A stretch of 64,000 nucleotides of DNA, taken from NCBI GenBank assembly GCA_039819165.1, contig JBCBSM010000001.1, positions 1,302,001 to 1,366,000 of the forward strand, given 5' to 3'. Positions within the stretch are counted from its first letter, which is position 1; every line of letters begins with the position of its first letter. The DNA comes from Planctomycetota bacterium (lineage in GTDB: Bacteria > Planctomycetota > Phycisphaerae > Phycisphaerales > UBA1924). Shown here one piece after another: positions 25,024-34,083 of the stretch. The translations under genes and the position numbers were made by a program. The notes below the pieces were generated by a model. It searched no databases. It was not told the origin of the DNA and saw only the letters and a list, made by a program, of their open reading frames with translations.

Positions 25024-26556
25024 GTGTCCCTGGACGCCCTGGACACCAAGTCGAGCCTGACCATCAGCTCCGACGGGCTGCGGGCGACGCTGCGCGTCGA
25101 GCCCGGCGTCGACGCGGCGATCTGCACGCATGAGGCCGTTGCGGGCATCCTCCGGGCTCAGGAGGTGCGGCTCTCGGCAATCACCGAGCAGGCGGCCGAA
25201 CGGCTGGCCGAGAAGCTGGCCGCCGGCACGACCGAGCCGGTCGAGGAGGTCGTGGCCGAGGGCACGCCGCCTCGGCACGGCGAAGATGGCCGATTCGAGC
25301 TGACCGTCGAGGTCGCCGAGGCCGAAGGCGACGAGTCGGAAGCGACGGCCGACGAGGACGCCGTCGACCACTACACCCGGTCGGCGTTCACGATCGTCCG
25401 CGCGGGCGAGCAGATCGGCATCCTGCATCCGCCGATCGAGGCCATCGACGGCGTGGACGTCCGGGGCGAGGTGCTGCCCGCCAGGCCCGGGCGGTCCTGC
25501 TCGATGAAGTTCGGCGATGGCGTCGAGGTCCGCGAGGACCACGCGGTGATCGCGACGCACGCGGGCCGCCTGAACGTGGTCGAGAACGGCGTCCGCGTGC
25601 AGCCCACGCTCGTGATCGAGGGCAGCGTCGACTTCTCGACGGGCAACATCGACTTCGAGGGCGAGGTGCTCGTCGAGGGCGGCGTGTGCGACCGCTTCGA
25701 GGTCGTCGCCGGCACGCAGCTGAGCGTGCAGCTGCTCGTCGAGGCGGCCAGCATCCGCTGCGGGGGCTCCATCCAGCTGGCGCGGGGCATGACCGGCCGC
25801 GGCAAGGGCACGCTGGCCTGCGGCGGCAGCGTGCGGGCGACGTACCTCGACGACGTGACCGCAACCATCGGCGCCGACCTGATCGTCGCCCGCGAGATCA
25901 CCAACAGCCGCGTCCGCGTCGGCCGGCGGGTGCTGTCCCCCACCTGCACCGTGATCGGCGGCGAGCTGATCGCGCGATACGGCGGCGAGATTCGGACCCT
26001 GGGCGGCGAGGCCGGCGCCTCCGCGGTGCTCGGCATCGGCGAGGATCCCGACCTCGATGCGCTCGCGTCGCTGCTGCAGGACGCCGTGCCGAACACGATC
26101 AAGCAGCTGCGGAAGCTCCGTGAAGAGCTTACGACCATCTCCCCCACCTCGGGCAAACCGCTGCCGGCGCACGCCGAGCAGGCGGCCGACCTGCGACGCC
26201 GGATCTCGGAATGGGAGGCCAAGCTTCCGCGGCTGCTGGAGACGATCAACCGCGTGCTGGATTCCTACCACCTGCTGTCCAAGGCCAAGCTCGTCGTGCA
26301 GCGCTCTATCTGCGCGGGCGCGACGGTGCGGATCGGCGGGCTGACCGCAACGTTCTCGGACGAGGTGGGCGGGGCTCCCTCGATCGGCCTGGACGCGAGC
26401 AGGACGCCCGTGCTGCGATCGGCGACGCTAGACGGGCCGGTGCCCCTGGCGAACCACGCGAAGATCCAGCGGCGCGAGGGCGCGGTCGATCCGACCGATC
26501 TCGAGCGGCTCGCCGAGAAGATCCGCCGCGAGCGGCCGCAGGCGGCGGCGGCCTAG
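25024..26556 (+). CDS. FapA (DUF342) family protein
   Basis: 510 residues from GTG 25024 with GGGAG upstream. The central part (about 120-350) matches the FapA/DUF342 beta-helix: SAFTIVRAGEQIG, VLPARPGRS, IEGSVDFSTGNIDFEGEVLVEGGV, then repeated G-x-I/V-x-G hexapeptide-like turns. A coiled helical region (about 360-425) and a C-terminal strand segment follow. FapA was named for flagellar assembly but is widespread in non-flagellated bacteria with polymer or signalling roles. It follows CheX and CheY closely (27-bp gap) in one operon. Confidence 0.85.
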   Translation: MSLDALDTKSSLTISSDGLRATLRVEPGVDAAICTHEAVAGILRAQEVRLSAITEQAAERLAEKLAAGTTEPVEEVVAEGTPPRHGEDGRFELTVEVAEAEGDESEATADEDAVDHYTRSAFTIVRAGEQIGILHPPIEAIDGVDVRGEVLPARPGRSCSMKFGDGVEVREDHAVIATHAGRLNVVENGVRVQPTLVIEGSVDFSTGNIDFEGEVLVEGGVCDRFEVVAGTQLSVQLLVEAASIRCGGSIQLARGMTGRGKGTLACGGSVRATYLDDVTATIGADLIVAREITNSRVRVGRRVLSPTCTVIGGELIARYGGEIRTLGGEAGASAVLGIGEDPDLDALASLLQDAVPNTIKQLRKLREELTTISPTSGKPLPAHAEQAADLRRRISEWEAKLPRLLETINRVLDSYHLLSKAKLVVQRSICAGATVRIGGLTATFSDEVGGAPSIGLDASRTPVLRSATLDGPVPLANHAKIQRREGAVDPTDLERLAEKIRRERPQAAAA

Positions 26557-26696
26557 AGCATCCCATAACCGCGGAGCCTGGGTCGGCGTTGTGGCCGGTA
26601 GGGGAATGCCGCCGCGTGCAACTCGTGAAGCCGATCGCGGCAGTTGCCGATGCCCTTACACCGTGGTCTCTTGTTGGCAACAACAGGAGACACGAC

Positions 26697-27074
26697 ATGC
26701 TGAGGTGGCCGCACTTGTACCCCGAACCTCGCAAGCCCGATCCCGACCAGGCCCGCCGCTCGGGCCGGGTCTCGACCGACTGCATCCGCTGCGATCTCGG
26801 CAAGGTCGTGGACCTGTCGGCCGGCGGCCTCTGCCTCCAGGGCGGTGGACCGAAGCCCGGCAAGAAGGGCGAGAAGATCACCTTCCGCCTCGACGCGGGC
26901 GTCGGCATCGTGCAGTTCACCGGCGAGATTGTTCGTATCGGTCGCCGGGGGCTCTTCGGCTGGGAGGCCGGCCTCCGCTTCGTCGACCTCAACGCAACGC
27001 AGAAGAAGGCGCTCTCCCGCATGGCGATGTCCGCCGCCGCCGGCGAGATCACCGAGTGGCAGCGGGCGAGTTGA
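26697..27074 (+). CDS. PilZ-domain protein
   Basis: 125 residues; AGGAGA precedes the ATG at 26697. The cyclic-di-GMP signature is present: a basic RRSGR box (about residues 21-25) and [10 protein letters not shown] (about 39-48), followed by the PilZ barrel strands up to [14 protein letters not shown]. The gene lies 140 bp after fapA, with a small TTGTTG/CAACAA palindrome in the gap (about 26671-26685). It suggests that c-di-GMP signalling is linked to the CheX-CheY-FapA cluster. Its last 26 bp overlap the convergent aldolase gene. Confidence 0.85.
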   Translation: MLRWPHLYPEPRKPDPDQARRSGRVSTDCIRCDLGKVVDLSAGGLCLQGGGPKPGKKGEKITFRLDAGVGIVQFTGEIVRIGRRGLFGWEAGLRFVDLNATQKKALSRMAMSAAAGEITEWQRAS

Positions 27075-28158
27075 CCATCGCCGCCATCACCGCCGACGCC
27101 GACGCACGCAGCCCCTCGATCGCCCGCTCGATGTCTGCCGTCGAGACGCCGAGGTGGCAGACCGCGCGGACGCGGCCGTCGCCCTCGGCCAGCACGCCCA
27201 CGCCCCGGCCGGCGAGATCGGACGCTAGTGCGTCGGCGAGCCGCTGCTGCTCCTCAAGCGAGCGATCCGGCGCCACCCGCGCATAGACGATGTTGGTGTC
27301 GACCCGGTCCGGATCGAGTGCGAGCCCATCGCAGCCGCCGATCGCGTCGGCGAGCATCCGCGCATGGGCGTGGTCGTCGGCCAGCCGCTCGAGGTGGTGA
27401 TCGAGGGCGTGCATCGCGGCGGCCGCGAGGACGCCCGACTGCCGCATTGCGCCGCCCAGCATCTTGCGGAATCGGCGTGCGGCCGCGATCGTCGCCGCGT
27501 CGGATGCCAGCGCCGAGCCCACCGGTGCGCCGAGCCCCTTCGAGAAGCAGACGCTCACCGAATCAACGGCCCGGGTGAGGCGTGCGAGCGGCTTGCCCTT
27601 CGCCACGCTCGCGTTCCAGAGACGTGCGCCGTCCATGTGCAGCCGCAGCCCGTGGGCCTTCGCGGCGTCGGCGATCGCATCGAGGTCATCGAGAGGCCAG
27701 GCGGCGCCGCCCGCCTTGTTGTGCGTGTTCTCGATGCACACGAGCCGCGACGGCGGGCAGTGCGCATCGTCGAAGCGGATGGCGCGGCGGAGCGTCTCGG
27801 GCGAGATGACGCCGCCCTCGCCCGGCACGAGGCGAATCGAGCAGCCGGCGACGGCCGCGTAGCCACCGGTCTCCCAGTGGTAGATGTGGGCGCCCTCGTG
27901 GGCGATGATCTCGTCGCCGGGCTGGGTGTGGCACCGGATGGCCAGCAGGTTGGCCATCGTGCCACTGGGCACGAAGAGTGTCGCCTCCGTGCCGAGCATC
28001 TCCGCGACCCGCGTCTCCAGGGCCCGCACCGTCGGGTCGCCCTCCTGCACGTCGTCGCCCACGGGCGCGTCGGCCATGGCCGCTCGCATCTCGGGCGTGG
28101 GCTTGGTGACCGTGTCGCTCCGGAGGTCGATGCCGGGTTCGTCGTGCGCGTGGCTCAT
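27049..28158 (-). CDS. ltaE: low-specificity threonine aldolase (PLP)
   Basis: 369-residue beta-eliminating-lyase-type enzyme, cleaving L-threonine or allo-threonine to glycine and acetaldehyde. It starts ...[27 protein letters not shown], the LtaE hallmark. [13 protein letters not shown] supplies the ring-stacking His91, and Lys207 in [10 protein letters not shown] binds PLP. The start ATG 28158 is placed by TAGACT 7 nt upstream; the longer upstream frame is Arg/Pro-rich and not conserved in appearance. It overlaps the PilZ gene tail. Confidence 0.9.
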   Translation of the reverse strand: MSHAHDEPGIDLRSDTVTKPTPEMRAAMADAPVGDDVQEGDPTVRALETRVAEMLGTEATLFVPSGTMANLLAIRCHTQPGDEIIAHEGAHIYHWETGGYAAVAGCSIRLVPGEGGVISPETLRRAIRFDDAHCPPSRLVCIENTHNKAGGAAWPLDDLDAIADAAKAHGLRLHMDGARLWNASVAKGKPLARLTRAVDSVSVCFSKGLGAPVGSALASDAATIAAARRFRKMLGGAMRQSGVLAAAAMHALDHHLERLADDHAHARMLADAIGGCDGLALDPDRVDTNIVYARVAPDRSLEEQQRLADALASDLAGRGVGVLAEGDGRVRAVCHLGVSTADIERAIEGLRASASAVMAAMVNSPAATR

Positions 28159-28165
28159 GGCTGGC

Positions 28166-28171
28166 AGTCTA
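28166..28171 (-). promoter_or_regulatory. -10-like box TAGACT for threonine aldolase
   Basis: TAGACT on the minus strand, 7 nt before the ATG at 28158, overlapping the last codons of the upstream MFS gene. No ribosome binding site is present, so a leaderless mRNA is predicted. Confidence 0.5.
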
Positions 28172-29593
28172 CGGAACGGTGCGGCTGGGCGGCGCCGGCT
28201 CGATGGGCTCGGAGCGGATGCGATCCTGGATGGCCGGATCCCGCGCGAGCACGAAGAACGAGGCCGTGCCGGCGGCGGCGATGAGCAGGCACAGCCCGTA
28301 GGTCCACGCGCCGGCGCTGCCCGCAAAGCCCACGCCGCTGGCCATCGTGTAGATCGTGACGCCGATCATCGGCGCGAGCGCCCCGCGGACGCCGGTGAGG
28401 GTGACGTGGACGCCCATGTACTGGCTCTCGCGGCCCGCGGGCGCGAAGTCGAGGTGGCCCAGGTTCCAGGCGAGCACGCCGCCGCCGAAGGCCACGCCCT
28501 TCGCGATCGCCCCCAGGAACAGCAGCCACGGCGCATCGAGCAGGATGCCCACCAGGATCAGGCCCAGGCTTACCAGGAAGGCCCAGCTGTGGATCGTCCG
28601 AAAGCGGACGATGTGGGTGTGGTCGAGCAGTCTGGCCCAGAAGGGGATGGCCAGCGGCATGACCGCCATCGGGATGGATGCCGTGATCAGCAGGCTGCCG
28701 AGGTAGCCCAGCCCGAAGTCCTCGCGCAGGATGAGCACCAGCGGCGCCATCGACATCATGTTGCCCGTGCCCAGCAGGAACTGGGCGGCCATGAAGCGAC
28801 CGAACGGCCGATCCTCCCGCAGCGTGCGAACGATCGACCACGGATTGAGAGACGCGGCGCGGGCGGCCTCCCCCGTGCGTTCGCCGCGGAGCAGCGTCGC
28901 CTCGCCCCGCATCCGCACGCGCGAGTACTGCCAGACGCCCACGCCCGCCAGCACAACCCCCACGGGCAGCAGCACGCGGAAGGCGATCTCGTTGGCGTCC
29001 ATCGCCTGGCCCAGCCCGAGGCTGAGCAGCGCGATCATGAGCACCTGGATGGTCGCGAACTTGCCGGTGATCCGCGCCCGCAGGTCCCTGGGGTAGTTGT
29101 ACCGCCACACCGTCGAGCGGATGGTGATCAGCCCAGACCAGCACATCCGGGCGGCCACGACCGCGAGCGTTGTGACGACCAGGCCGGGCCCGTTGGTCGG
29201 CGCCAGCGCAATCGCCAGCACCAGCGCGAGCACCCCGATCTGCAGCCCGTTGATGAACGGGATCTTGCGGACGCCGTGGCTGGCCCGCACCCAGGCGAAG
29301 CTGAAGATGTTGGCCATCGCGGGCGCCGCCGCCAGCACGCCCACCGCCAGGTTGAGCAGCAGCGGATTGACCCGCCCCTCGAAGGACAGGCGGACCAGCA
29401 CGCTGACGATCGAGCCCTCGGTCGCGGCCAGCGCGAAGGGGATGAAGAACGCCGACGCGGCCTCCCGCCGGTAGTTCGCCCGGGCCATCAGCGGCAGCGA
29501 CGACGGCAGGAAGCTCCGCCCCGCGCGGCGCACCATCGCCGGCAGGCCCGAGGCGGGCGTCGGTGGATCCAGGGTTGCGGCCGGGGGCGTCAC
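28169..29593 (-). CDS. MFS transporter
   Basis: 474 residues from GTG 29593, 12 predicted hydrophobic segments with a longer central loop (about 230-255), typical of the major facilitator superfamily. The loop between helices 2 and 3 has [15 protein letters not shown], resembling the MFS motif A position. The substrate is not evident. CATGAT lies 5 nt before the GTG, again without a ribosome binding site. The stop is 11 bp upstream of the aldolase start. Confidence 0.82.
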   Translation of the reverse strand: MTPPAATLDPPTPASGLPAMVRRAGRSFLPSSLPLMARANYRREAASAFFIPFALAATEGSIVSVLVRLSFEGRVNPLLLNLAVGVLAAAPAMANIFSFAWVRASHGVRKIPFINGLQIGVLALVLAIALAPTNGPGLVVTTLAVVAARMCWSGLITIRSTVWRYNYPRDLRARITGKFATIQVLMIALLSLGLGQAMDANEIAFRVLLPVGVVLAGVGVWQYSRVRMRGEATLLRGERTGEAARAASLNPWSIVRTLREDRPFGRFMAAQFLLGTGNMMSMAPLVLILREDFGLGYLGSLLITASIPMAVMPLAIPFWARLLDHTHIVRFRTIHSWAFLVSLGLILVGILLDAPWLLFLGAIAKGVAFGGGVLAWNLGHLDFAPAGRESQYMGVHVTLTGVRGALAPMIGVTIYTMASGVGFAGSAGAWTYGLCLLIAAAGTASFFVLARDPAIQDRIRSEPIEPAPPSRTVP

Positions 29594-29686
29594 GAGACAT
29601 CATGGCGGGCTTGGGCCACGAGGCAAGGCTCCCGCAGGGTCGGCGGGGATCCCGCCTGCGGGCCATGGGCCGCAACGCTCGCCATC

Positions 29687-29692
29687 TATACT
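29687..29692 (+). promoter_or_regulatory. -10-like TATACT upstream of lepA
   Basis: TATACT, 53 nt before the lepA ATG, in the 152-bp region divergent from the MFS gene. It is the closest match to a consensus -10 in this stretch; no clear -35 box. Confidence 0.4.
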
Positions 29693-29745
29693 TAAGCGAC
29701 GCACATCCGGCCTCTGGGCCGCTTGCGAGGGGGCCCCCGCCGAGC

Positions 29746-31578
29746 ATGGACCGCCAGATCCGAAACTTCTCCATCATCGCCCACATCGACCACGGCAAGA
29801 GCACCCTGGCCGACCGGCTGCTGCAGGCCACCCGCGCGGTTAGCGACCGCGAGGCCAAGGCCCAGCAGCTCGACTCGATGGACCTCGAGCGCGAGCGGGG
29901 CATCACCATCAAGGCGTCGGCGGTCACCGTGCAGCACGACCGGGCCGGTACGCCCTTCATGCTCAACTTCATCGATACGCCGGGCCACGTCGACTTCGGC
30001 TACGAGGTCAGCCGCGCCCTCAAGGCCTGCGAGGGCGCCATCCTCGTCGTCGATGCGAGCCAGGGCGTCGAGGCCCAGACCATCGTCAACGCCTACCTCG
30101 CCGTCGCCCAGGACCTCGAGATCATCCCCGTCCTCAACAAGATCGACCTGCCCGGCGCACGGCCCGACGAGGTCGCCATGGAGGTCGAGCAGGCCCTGGG
30201 GCTGCCGGCCGAGGACTGCCTCCGCGTGAGCGCCAAGTCGGGCGTGGGCATCCCCGAGCTGCTCGATGCGATCTGCGAGCGGCTGCCCGCGCCGCGGGAC
30301 CCGGTCGTCGAAGAGACGCGCGCCCTCATCTTCGATGCCGTCTACGACGACTACCGCGGCGTCATCGTCTACGTCCGCGTCTTCGACGGCACCCTCCGCG
30401 TCGGCGACAAGATCCGCATGATGGGCCTCGGCCGGACCTTCCAGGTCACCGAGCTCGGCAAGTACACCCCCAAGCCCACCAAGACCAAGGAGCTCGGCGC
30501 GGGCGAGACCGGCTACCTCATCGCCGCCATCAAGACCCTCGGCGACGTCCGCGTCGGCGACACCATCACCAGCGATCTGCACCCCGCCGCCGAAGCGCTC
30601 GAGGGCTACGAGCCGCCCCGCCAGATGGTCTTCTGCGACTTCTACCCCGCCACCAGCGAGAAGAAGGGCAACGACTTCGAGAACCTCCGCGATGCCGTCG
30701 AGCGGCTCAGCCTCAACGACGCCAGCTTCACCTTCCAGCCCGTGCACTCCGAGGCGCTGGGCTTCGGCTACCGCTGCGGCTTCCTGGGCCTGCTGCACAT
30801 GGACATCATCCAGGAGCGGCTCGAGCGCGAGGGCGGCGTCGAGGTCGTCCAGACCGCGCCCACCGTGTCCTACCTCGTCGACATCCGCACGAAGGGCTCC
30901 GGCGAAGGAGGCGGGCGCGAGACCGTCGAGGTGCACAACCCCGCCGACCTGCCCGACCCCTCGATGATCCTCGACATCCGCGAGCCCATATGCAAGGTCG
31001 ACATCATGACGCCGAAGGAGTACATCGGCGACATCATGACCCTGTGCCTGGGCCGCCGCGGCGTCTACAAGAACCAGCAGTTCATCAGCGACACCCGCGA
31101 GCTCTTGACCTTCGAGGTGCCCCTCGCCGAGATCATCTACGACTTCTACGACAAGCTCAAGAGCATGACCAGCGGCTACGCCACCATGGACTACGAGGTC
31201 CAGGAGTACCGCGCCGACAAGCTCGTCAAGGTCGACATCCTCATCAACGGCGAGCCCGTGCAGGCCCTCGCGCTCATCGCCCACAAGGAGCGGAGCGAGC
31301 AGCGTGGCCGCCAGCTGCTCCTCAAGCTCCGCAAGCAGATCCCCCGCCACCAGTTCGAGATCCCGCTGCAGGCCACCATCGGCGGCAAGATCATCGCCCG
31401 CGAGACCATCAAGGGCTTCCGCAAGGACGTCACCGCCAAGTGCTACGGCGGCGACGTCACCCGCAAGCGCAAGCTGCTCGAGGCCCAGAAGAAGGGCAAG
31501 GAACGCATGAAGAGCGTCGGCAGCGTCAGCATCCCCCAAGAGGCGTTCATGGCGGTGCTGGATACGGGGGAGGAGTAG
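29746..31578 (+). CDS. lepA: elongation factor 4 (LepA GTPase)
   Basis: 610-residue translational GTPase EF4, which acts on stalled or mis-translocated ribosomes. G motifs: AHIDHGKST (12-20), the RERGITIKA switch I region, DTPGHVDF, NKIDLP. The specific C-terminal domain is present, with the LepA signature SEALGFGYRCGFLGLLHMDI and the end KKGKERMKSVGSVSIPQEAF. The start at 29746 (MDRQIRNFSIIAHIDHG) matches the usual N-terminus. Codon use is strongly biased to C-ending codons, as in a highly expressed gene of a GC-rich genome. Confidence 0.95.
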   Translation: MDRQIRNFSIIAHIDHGKSTLADRLLQATRAVSDREAKAQQLDSMDLERERGITIKASAVTVQHDRAGTPFMLNFIDTPGHVDFGYEVSRALKACEGAILVVDASQGVEAQTIVNAYLAVAQDLEIIPVLNKIDLPGARPDEVAMEVEQALGLPAEDCLRVSAKSGVGIPELLDAICERLPAPRDPVVEETRALIFDAVYDDYRGVIVYVRVFDGTLRVGDKIRMMGLGRTFQVTELGKYTPKPTKTKELGAGETGYLIAAIKTLGDVRVGDTITSDLHPAAEALEGYEPPRQMVFCDFYPATSEKKGNDFENLRDAVERLSLNDASFTFQPVHSEALGFGYRCGFLGLLHMDIIQERLEREGGVEVVQTAPTVSYLVDIRTKGSGEGGGRETVEVHNPADLPDPSMILDIREPICKVDIMTPKEYIGDIMTLCLGRRGVYKNQQFISDTRELLTFEVPLAEIIYDFYDKLKSMTSGYATMDYEVQEYRADKLVKVDILINGEPVQALALIAHKERSEQRGRQLLLKLRKQIPRHQFEIPLQATIGGKIIARETIKGFRKDVTAKCYGGDVTRKRKLLEAQKKGKERMKSVGSVSIPQEAFMAVLDTGEE

Positions 31579-31609
31579 CGAACACTTCTACTTGTCGCCA
31601 TCTGTACAA

Positions 31610-32284
31610 CTAAGGCTGTAGCGCGAAGAACCGCACCGATTGCTCCACCCCATTGATCTTCTGCCGCAATTCAAGCTGCCCAGTGTGGTGCAGGTACAGC
31701 GACGCAGTATTTCCATTTGGTCCGATCGCAGACAGTATTGCTACATCCTTACCCGCAAGATGCACTCCTCCACTGCCAGCATCCAGGTAGTTCTTTGCCG
31801 GGTTGGATGCATGTCGAATACGGCTCTGGAAGAACTGCCAATGCGACGATTCTGCATCCATTGGATAATAAGTCTTCGATACACCATCGTCCTCGATAAC
31901 GACTGCACTCTGCGGGACGATATCTGGAAGGATGTCTACAGGATACTCCGCCAGCTCAGGAACAAAGTTCCTAATGCGCTCCACCATCGGATCCGCTTGT
32001 TCGATGCGAGCCAGTGTCTGATCCAGCTCCGCATATGATGCCAACAACGTCTCCATTTCTTCCAAGCTGGTTCTCAATTCTGCGGCCCGCTCTCCTAGCG
32101 CCTCATTATCTTTCTCTAAGACAATTATCTGCGCCTCAAGATCAACAACTTTCTGCATTGCCTTTGTAATTTGTGGCTGTAGCGTCGTATACGACACGAA
32201 GGCAAAGAAACCAGTCGCAGCCACACCCGCAAGAAACACAAGAATTGTCCATGTCACTTTTGGTTTCTTGTCATCATCTGCCAT
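31610..32284 (-). CDS. AT-rich orphan: membrane-anchored coiled-coil protein
   Basis: 224 residues from ATG 32284, which has AAGGAG 6 nt upstream (the ATG at 32299 is too early). Order: short charged N-tail (MADDDKKPK), one transmembrane helix (about 12-32), a heptad-rich coiled coil (about 37-95), then a beta-rich C-terminal domain (about 115-224). The coding strand is strikingly less GC-rich than everything around it: 32101-32160 has 23 G+C of 60, and codons such as TTA, ATA and TTG-type choices appear. No family recognised. It stands convergent to lepA and is likely a recent acquisition. Confidence 0.7.
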   Translation of the reverse strand: MADDDKKPKVTWTILVFLAGVAATGFFAFVSYTTLQPQITKAMQKVVDLEAQIIVLEKDNEALGERAAELRTSLEEMETLLASYAELDQTLARIEQADPMVERIRNFVPELAEYPVDILPDIVPQSAVVIEDDGVSKTYYPMDAESSHWQFFQSRIRHASNPAKNYLDAGSGGVHLAGKDVAILSAIGPNGNTASLYLHHTGQLELRQKINGVEQSVRFFALQP

Positions 32285-32372
32285 CTCAGGCTCCTTCATT
32301 GCCCGAGCACCACCTAATGTGCACGGACCAGTTGCCGCTGTTCTAACCTACGCCATCTAGCTTCATCGATCA

Positions 32373-32795
32373 ATGCCCTACCTCCTCGAAACCACCCTCT
32401 ACACCCCCAACCCCGCCACCTGCGCGCGGTGGTATGCCGATGTCGTCGGCCTGCGGATCCTCCGTGAGCCCGACGAGCGCTCGGCCGCCCTCCGCATTGG
32501 GGCCGACCCGCAGGGACTAGGACGAACCTCGGTGCTGCTGCTGTTCAATCCCGAGTGGTCGCGCCGCACCGGCCGCGGCGTGCCGGCGCACGGGGCAGCG
32601 GGCGCGGGCCACGTCGCGTTCCTGGTCGACGACCTCGACGCGTGGCCCGATCGGCTGCGAGCCGCCGGCGTCGAGATCGAGCAGGAGATTACCTGGAGTA
32701 AGGCCGACGGCTTCCGGCCGGGCCGATCGATCTACGTCCGCGATCCCGCGGGCAACTCGGTCGAGTTCATCGACGCCGACATCTGGCCCGCCTAG
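32373..32795 (+). CDS. VOC/glyoxalase-fold protein
   Basis: 140 residues of the vicinal oxygen chelate superfamily: MPYLLETTLYTPNPATCARWYADVVGL opens the first beta-alpha-beta-beta-beta module, and GHVAFLVDDLDAWPDRLRAAGVEIE followed by YVRDPAGNSVEFID forms the second. The metal-ligand positions His (in GHVAF) and Glu (in VEFID) are present, so a metal-dependent activity is possible; the substrate is unknown. Divergent from the AT-rich gene, single-gene unit. Confidence 0.85.
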   Translation: MPYLLETTLYTPNPATCARWYADVVGLRILREPDERSAALRIGADPQGLGRTSVLLLFNPEWSRRTGRGVPAHGAAGAGHVAFLVDDLDAWPDRLRAAGVEIEQEITWSKADGFRPGRSIYVRDPAGNSVEFIDADIWPA

Positions 32796-32882
32796 CGCAG
32801 TACCCTGTGGTGGCGCGAACGACGCCGTCGTTCGTTCCCCCGGAGCACCACCGTCCACGAAAACCAGATGGGAGACCCCGCC

Positions 32883-33449
32883 ATGCCGAGCCAGCGCGTC
32901 CGCACGTCGAGCCTGATCCTGTGCGTCGCCGCCCTGGCGGCCGCGAGCGGCTGCCAGTCGGACGCCCAGACCGGGGCGCTGGTCGGCGCCGGCATCGGCG
33001 CGCTCGCCGGCCAGGCCATCGGCGGGGACACCGAGTCCACGCTCATCGGGACGGCCGTGGGCTCGGGCGTCGGCTACGTCATCGGCAACGAGCGCGACAA
33101 GGCCCGGGCCCGGTCGCTGAGCGACGCGCAGCCCGCCGCCGCCGCGCCGACGCACTCGGACGTCGGCCCGCTCGCGGGCACCCGCTGGGAACTGGTCAGC
33201 CTCAACCCCAGCGACATCGCCGGCGAGTTCACGTCGAAGATCGTCGAATTTCGCGGCACCGGCCGGGTGATCACGACGACGACCTGGCCCGATGGACGGG
33301 TCGAAGTCGCCGACGAGACCTACCGGGTCGTGGGCGACACGCTGATCGTGAACCAGCCCGGGTACATCATCAACGCCCGCTACGACGTCTCGGGGAGCGA
33401 CCTCACGATAAGCGCGCAGGAATTCAGCGCCGTGCTTCGTCGCCTGTAG
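32883..33449 (+). CDS. glycine-zipper lipoprotein
   Basis: 188 residues from ATG 32883 (GGGAG 8 nt upstream; ATG 32868 is the alternative). A lipoprotein signal ends AAASGC. A glycine-zipper segment follows (GALVGAGIGALAGQAIGG... VGSGVGYVIGNERDK), as in outer-membrane Gly-zipper lipoproteins, then a lipocalin-like strand domain (about 95-188: LAGTRWELVSLNPS, TYRVVGDTLIV). The probable location is the outer membrane. A TACCCT at 32801-32806 may be its -10 box. Confidence 0.78.
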   Translation: MPSQRVRTSSLILCVAALAAASGCQSDAQTGALVGAGIGALAGQAIGGDTESTLIGTAVGSGVGYVIGNERDKARARSLSDAQPAAAAPTHSDVGPLAGTRWELVSLNPSDIAGEFTSKIVEFRGTGRVITTTTWPDGRVEVADETYRVVGDTLIVNQPGYIINARYDVSGSDLTISAQEFSAVLRRL

Positions 33450-33510
33450 CGCCCGCCCGGTGCGCATGCCCCCGCCCGGCGATCCGTCGGTGTCGGCATC
33501 GGGCCCCGAT

Positions 33511-33545
33511 GACAACGGGCCGCTCCCGCGGCCCGCGTCGTTGCA
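33511..33545. terminator. bidirectional hairpin between convergent genes
   Basis: Perfect 8-bp stem CGGGCCGC / GCGGCCCG (33516-33523 and 33528-33535) with a TCCC loop, flanked by ACAAC and GTCGTTG that extend the pairing imperfectly. It lies between two convergent stop codons. T-tracts are weak, so efficiency is uncertain. Confidence 0.5.
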
Positions 33546-33569
33546 CTGGCGTCGAGGAACCGTCGCCGA

Positions 33570-33983
33570 TCAGGCGCCAGGCATCGCGTAGTAGTAGTTG
33601 CTCTCGACGATCTTGCCGTCCTGCACCTTGTACTTGGCCATCTCCTTCATGTCCATCCGCTGGCCGGCCATGGGTCCCTGGCTGAAGGTGCAGTCCATGG
33701 ACATGTAGACGATGAACTCGTCGCCCAGCGGGTAGGGGTCGCTCATCTCGGCCCCGTGGACCTCTAGGCAGCTGAAGAATGCATCGCACCCGTTGAGGAG
33801 ATCGGCCTTGCTCTGCGGGCCGTTGGGCCTGGCGTGCGGCGGCCGCATCTCCTCGGGCATCTGCATGGGGTCCATGGCCTCGTTGACGACGACGGTGTCG
33901 GCGTAGAGGTCCTCGATCGCCTGGCGGTGCTTGCCCTCCTTGCACAGCTCGACGAGCTTGCGACCAACTTCCATCGTGTTCAT
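33570..33983 (-). CDS. SnoaL/NTF2-like protein
   Basis: 137 residues; ATG 33983 has GGAGA upstream. The small alpha+beta cone fold of the SnoaL-like/NTF2 family is indicated by the helical start (VGRKLVELCKEGKHRQAIEDLYADTVVVNEA), the strand DEFIVYMSMDCTF and the end VQDGKIVESNYYYAMPG. Members bind or isomerise small molecules. The function here is unknown. It lies 100 bp downstream of the Nramp-like gene on the same strand. Confidence 0.8.
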   Translation of the reverse strand: MNTMEVGRKLVELCKEGKHRQAIEDLYADTVVVNEAMDPMQMPEEMRPPHARPNGPQSKADLLNGCDAFFSCLEVHGAEMSDPYPLGDEFIVYMSMDCTFSQGPMAGQRMDMKEMAKYKVQDGKIVESNYYYAMPGA

Positions 33984-34083
33984 ACTCTTTCTCCGTGTCG
34001 TGCGGGCACGACCGTTGGGCCGGCGTGCGGGGGCCGGCCGCTGGGGAGGCGGGGGCCGGCGACGATCGCGCGGCGACCCCATG

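Noticed and set aside
29692-31539. 615-codon minus-strand frame over lepA
   Set aside because: Antisense shadow of a fully recognisable LepA; no motif.
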